From the NCBI RefSeq assembly GCF_007671725.1, contig NZ_VCNM01000002.1, positions 248,001 to 312,000 of the forward strand: a stretch of DNA of 64,000 bases, given 5' to 3'. Every line of letters begins with the position of its first letter. Positions within the stretch are counted from its first letter, which is position 1. Below are positions 61,444 to 64,000 of this stretch, one piece after another. The notes under the pieces are model-generated. The model did no database searches and was not told where the DNA came from. It saw nothing but the letters and a program-made list of their open reading frames with translations. The stretch is from Halorubrum depositum. GTDB lineage: Archaea; Halobacteriota; Halobacteria; Halobacteriales; Haloferacaceae. Both the position numbers and the translations under genes were made by a program.

Positions 61444-61797
61444 ATGACAGAGTACACCGTCGAGTTCGTCGGTACCGGCGAGACGATCGAGGTGGCCGAC
61501 ACGGAGACGGTCCTCAGCTCCTGCATCGAGGAGGGGATCGCCCAGGAGTACTCCTGCCGCGTCGGGATGTGCCTGGCCTGCTCCGCCGAGATCGTCGAGG
61601 GCGAGGTGACCCAGCCCGCGGCCCGCGGACTCACCGACGAGGAGGCCGAGGAGTACGCGCTCACCTGCATGGCGCGACCGCAGTCCGACCTGAAGCTGGA
61701 CCGCGGGAAGTACCCGCCGAGCATCGAGGACGACGCGGCGACCGCGGCCGGCGGGGACGGCGACGGCGCCGACGGCGCGGCCGCGGACGACGACTGA
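61444..61797 (+). CDS. Plant-type [2Fe-2S] ferredoxin
   Basis: 117-residue ferredoxin. Cluster ligands Cys38, Cys43, Cys46 and Cys75 follow the C-x4-C-x2-C...C spacing (SCRVGMCLACSAEIVEG, LTCMARP). The beta-grasp core starts at YTVEFVGTGETIEV. The last ~20 residues are Asp/Gly/Ala. It lacks the long N-terminal insert of classical halobacterial ferredoxin, so it is a distinct member of the family. Low-potential electron donor, partner not known. ATG start. Divergent from mvaD. Confidence 0.92.
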   Translation: MTEYTVEFVGTGETIEVADTETVLSSCIEEGIAQEYSCRVGMCLACSAEIVEGEVTQPAARGLTDEEAEEYALTCMARPQSDLKLDRGKYPPSIEDDAATAAGGDGDGADGAAADDD

Positions 61798-61822
61798 AAC
61801 TGAGTCGTCTCGCTCGCGGCGC

Positions 61823-62143
61823 TTATTTCTCGACGCGCTCGAACCGGTGCCGGACCACGTCGGCGTCGTCGTCCCAGTCGAAGCTCCCGCCGTGCGCGCG
61901 GACCATGCGCTCTTTGTACGCCTCCAGCGACGGCGAGCCCTCTCGCTTCGCGTCCGCGTCGGTCATGTCGCCGAGGGTGCGCTCGGTGACCGCGGTCAGT
62001 TCGAAGGTCACGCCGTCTATCTCGAAGGTGTCGCCCGCCTCGCCGTACCGATTCCCGCGGTGGAGCTGCGTCACGTCGCCGTCGAGCGCCGCCTGCTTCA
62101 CGCGGTCGTTCGGGAGCAGGTCTGCCGGGTCGTTCTCGGACAT
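61823..62143 (-). CDS. ASCH-domain-like protein
   Basis: 106-residue beta-rich protein. VKQAALDGDVTQLHRGNRYGEAGDTFEIDGVTFELTAVTERTLGDMTDADAKREGSPSLEAYKERMVRAHGGSFDWDDDADVVRHRFERV (selected segments: QLHRGNRYGEAGDTF, FELTAVTERTLGDMT, VVRHRFERV) fits the ASCH fold, often RNA-associated. Small, cytoplasmic, no Cys. ATG at 62143, and TTTATAAG (plus strand, 62168-62175) is a minus-strand TATA-like box 25-32 bases upstream. Convergent with ferredoxin. Confidence 0.8.
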   Translation of the reverse strand: MSENDPADLLPNDRVKQAALDGDVTQLHRGNRYGEAGDTFEIDGVTFELTAVTERTLGDMTDADAKREGSPSLEAYKERMVRAHGGSFDWDDDADVVRHRFERVEK

Positions 62144-62167
62144 GTCCCTCGGTTAGGCGCGGATCGG

Positions 62168-62175
62168 TTTATAAG
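62168..62175 (-). promoter_or_regulatory. TATA box of the ASCH gene
   Basis: CTTATAAA on the minus strand, 25-32 bases before the ATG at 62143, one of the best matches in the window. Confidence 0.55.
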
Positions 62176-62330
62176 CGGTGCCGGCAGTCGTCGAGGGACG
62201 AGGCGCGGTGACGCGGACCGCGTTTTGCGATTCTCGAAACAGTCGTTCGCGGCGATCACCACGGACGTGAACACCGCTGTTGGAGCCCAAGCCGAGGGAT
62301 TCAAGACCGTGCCAAACCCCTTCTCCGACG

Positions 62331-63272
62331 ATGCGTCAGGACCACCTCATCACCGCGACGCAGCTCTCGCGGGATGACATCGAGGCGGTGCTCGACCGGG
62401 CCCGCGAGGTCGCCGACGACCCCGCCGCCTTCGCGGACCGGCACGCCGGGCGCGTGCTCGCGCTCTGCTTCTTCGAGCCGAGCACCCGCACCCGGATGAG
62501 CTTCGACAGCGCGGCCAAACGCCTCGGTATGAACACCGTCGACATGGGCGACGTCGACTCCTCGTCGGTGTCGAAGGGCGAGTCGCTCTCCGACACCGTC
62601 CGCGTCATCGAGGGCTACGCGGACGCCTTGGTGCTCCGCCACCCGAGCGAGGGCGCCGCGACGCTGGCCGCCGAGCACGTCTCCGTGCCCGTCGTCAACG
62701 CGGGCGACGGCGCCGGGCAACATCCCTCGCAGACCCTCCTCGACCTCCACACGATCCGCGAGAACCACGGGCTCGACGATCTCACGGTCGGGATCATGGG
62801 CGACCTGAAGTACGGCCGCACGGTCCACTCGCTGGCGGCGGCGCTCACCGAGTTCGACGCCAACCAACACTTCATCAGCCCGGAGTCGCTGCGGCTCCCG
62901 CGCTCGGTCCGGTTCGACCTCCACGAGACCGGCGCGCAGGTGCGCGAGCACACCGACTTGGAGGACGTGCTCGGCGAGCTCGACGTGCTGTACGTCACCC
63001 GGATCCAGAAGGAGCGATTCCCCGACGAGAACGAGTACCACCGCGTCGCCGGCGAGTATCAGATCGACGCCGAGACGCTCGAGGACGCCGCCGACGACCT
63101 CACCGTCATGCACCCGCTCCCGCGCGTCGACGAGATCGCGCCCGACGTCGACGAGACGGACCACGCCCGCTACTTCGAGCAGGCGCACAACGGGATCCCG
63201 GTGCGGATGGCGCTGCTGGACACGCTCATGGAGAACGCCGAGGCCGACGAGGGGGTGGAGGCGGACCGATGA
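62331..63272 (+). CDS. pyrB: Aspartate carbamoyltransferase catalytic subunit PyrB
   Basis: 313-residue catalytic subunit: carbamoyl phosphate plus aspartate gives carbamoyl aspartate, the second step of pyrimidine synthesis. [15 protein letters not shown] (43-57 region) binds carbamoyl phosphate, [22 protein letters not shown] contains the active-site Ser/Lys loop, [16 protein letters not shown] and [17 protein letters not shown] follow, [10 protein letters not shown] near 265 binds aspartate. Complete. ATG at 62331. The pyrI ATG overlaps its stop (ATGA), giving a pyrBI operon as in other archaea and enterics. Confidence 0.97.
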   Translation: MRQDHLITATQLSRDDIEAVLDRAREVADDPAAFADRHAGRVLALCFFEPSTRTRMSFDSAAKRLGMNTVDMGDVDSSSVSKGESLSDTVRVIEGYADALVLRHPSEGAATLAAEHVSVPVVNAGDGAGQHPSQTLLDLHTIRENHGLDDLTVGIMGDLKYGRTVHSLAAALTEFDANQHFISPESLRLPRSVRFDLHETGAQVREHTDLEDVLGELDVLYVTRIQKERFPDENEYHRVAGEYQIDAETLEDAADDLTVMHPLPRVDEIAPDVDETDHARYFEQAHNGIPVRMALLDTLMENAEADEGVEADR

Positions 63273-63727
63273 GCGACCACGAGCTCCGCGTCTCGAAGAT
63301 CCGCGACGGCACCGTGATCGACCACGTCGAGGGCGGGCAGGCGCTCAACGTGCTCGCGATCCTCGGCATCGACGGCTCCGAGGGGTTCGGCGTCTCGGTC
63401 GGGATGAACGTCCCCTCGGACCGGCTCGGGCGCAAGGACATCGTAAAAGTCGAGGAACGGGAGCTCTCGCAGTCCGAGGTCGACGTGCTCTCGCTCATCG
63501 CCCCGGAGGCGACGATCAACATCGTCCGGGACTTCGAAGTCGTCGAGAAGAACCGGGTGACGCGTCCCGACTCGGTGACCGGCGTGCTCTCATGTCCGAA
63601 CCGCAACTGTATCACGAACGCGGACGAGCCGGTCGAGACCCGGTTTGACGTCGTCGCCGACGGCGTCCGCTGCGACTACTGCTCGACGATTCTGCGCGCC
63701 GACATCGCCGAACACATCGACGTCTGA
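63269..63727 (+). CDS. pyrI: Aspartate carbamoyltransferase regulatory subunit PyrI
   Basis: 152-residue regulatory subunit. [30 protein letters not shown] is the nucleotide-effector domain; the C-terminal zinc domain has Cys109-PNRN-Cys114 and Cys135-DY-Cys138 that hold the catalytic subunits together. The ATG overlaps the last base of pyrB by four bases (ATGA). Confers CTP/ATP allostery, so pyrimidine synthesis here is feedback regulated. Complete. Confidence 0.97.
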   Translation: MSDHELRVSKIRDGTVIDHVEGGQALNVLAILGIDGSEGFGVSVGMNVPSDRLGRKDIVKVEERELSQSEVDVLSLIAPEATINIVRDFEVVEKNRVTRPDSVTGVLSCPNRNCITNADEPVETRFDVVADGVRCDYCSTILRADIAEHIDV

Positions 63728-63819
63728 GCCGCGCGGAGTCCGGCGTTTTTCGTCTCGCTCGCGTCCCGTGCGTCCGACGCTCCGGTAGGTTTTAGCGCCC
63801 GCCGCTCGATAGGTCGAGC

Positions 63820-63915
63820 ATGAGCAAGAAAGCGAAGCTCGTCGTCGTCCTGTCCCTCGTCGCGCTCGCGTACTTCCTGTTCGCCGGCGACAAGGAGCCG
63901 GTGACCGTCGAGTAG
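63820..63915 (+). CDS. 31-residue single-helix membrane peptide
   Basis: A short frame MSKKAKLVVVLSLVALAYFL, then FAGDKEPVTVE: a basic N-terminus, one 15-residue membrane helix (7-22) and an acidic end. TTTTAGC at 63789-63795 lies 25-31 bases before the ATG, which argues for expression. Similar tiny helix proteins occur in haloarchaea; no function is known to me. The last ~85 bases of the window (63916-64000) hold nothing that I can identify. Confidence 0.5.
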   Translation: MSKKAKLVVVLSLVALAYFLFAGDKEPVTVE

Positions 63916-64000
63916 CGATCGAGCTCCCGCCGGGCGATTCGCACCGACCGACGACCACCTCCGTTCGTTCGCCTCTCGCGGTCATCCCCGCGGCGGATGC

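Overview
The window is chromosomal DNA of a halophilic archaeon, most likely Halorubrum or a close relative. The evidence is very high GC, acidic proteins with Asp/Glu-rich linkers, TATA-like boxes about 25-30 bases before start codons (leaderless transcripts) with few Shine-Dalgarno sequences, and haloarchaeal families throughout: DacZ-type diadenylate cyclase, phosphomevalonate decarboxylase, the HVO_0758-type mini zinc finger and DUF5798. No rRNA, tRNA, CRISPR array, transposase or integrase was found. Genes are densely packed on both strands.

Layout. 1-6.6 kb: a membrane glycosyltransferase fused to DUF1508 repeats, an AbgA-like M20 amidohydrolase, a small HTH regulator with a membrane partner, a geranylgeranyl-reductase-type flavoprotein and a small unknown gene. 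6.6-12 kb (minus): a complete BMP-type nucleoside ABC importer. 12-14.5 kb: phosphohexomutase, acylphosphatase and a Cys-containing unknown. 14.5-15.4 kb: the only long non-coding stretch, AT-rich in its centre and flanked by groups of perfect GC hairpins. 15.4-17.6 kb: an HxlR regulator divergent from DoxX, VOC dioxygenase-like and flavin-reductase genes, resembling the Bacillus CatR/CatDE quinone-stress module. 17.6-20.4 kb: SRPBCC protein, a 39-residue protein, a membrane protein and an aspartoacylase-family enzyme. 20.5-24.5 kb: an ABC exporter operon in which one permease carries a PrsW-like protease domain. 24.5-31 kb: TRIC channel with DUF2797, GldA, BsuPI domain, MenD and DUF1028. 31-40.6 kb: GrpE, SurE, DUF5798, acyltransferase, PurD, DUF255 thioredoxin protein, HAD hydrolase, a second geranylgeranyl reductase and a TRAM protein. 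40.7-50.1 kb: sugar-acid dehydratase, PHP, two MFS transporters, MOSC with membrane protein, cysteine synthase, thioredoxin-like protein, GT81-type phosphoglycerate glycosyltransferase and the mini zinc finger. 50.2-57.5 kb: aldo/keto reductase, DacZ with MscS (c-di-AMP and osmotic physiology), PAS histidine kinase, GNAT and an MrfA-like helicase. 57.6-64 kb: PsiE, photolyase, HTH protein, phosphomevalonate decarboxylase, ferredoxin, ASCH protein, PyrB-PyrI and a 31-residue membrane peptide.

Most of the region is core metabolism: archaeal lipid synthesis (mevalonate decarboxylation, isoprenoid reduction), purine and pyrimidine synthesis, menaquinone, cysteine, compatible solutes and DNA repair. 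The least ordinary parts are the HxlR/DoxX/VOC/flavin module with its operator-like palindrome, the permease-protease fusion, the GT2-DUF1508 fusion and the hairpin-bordered AT-rich island.
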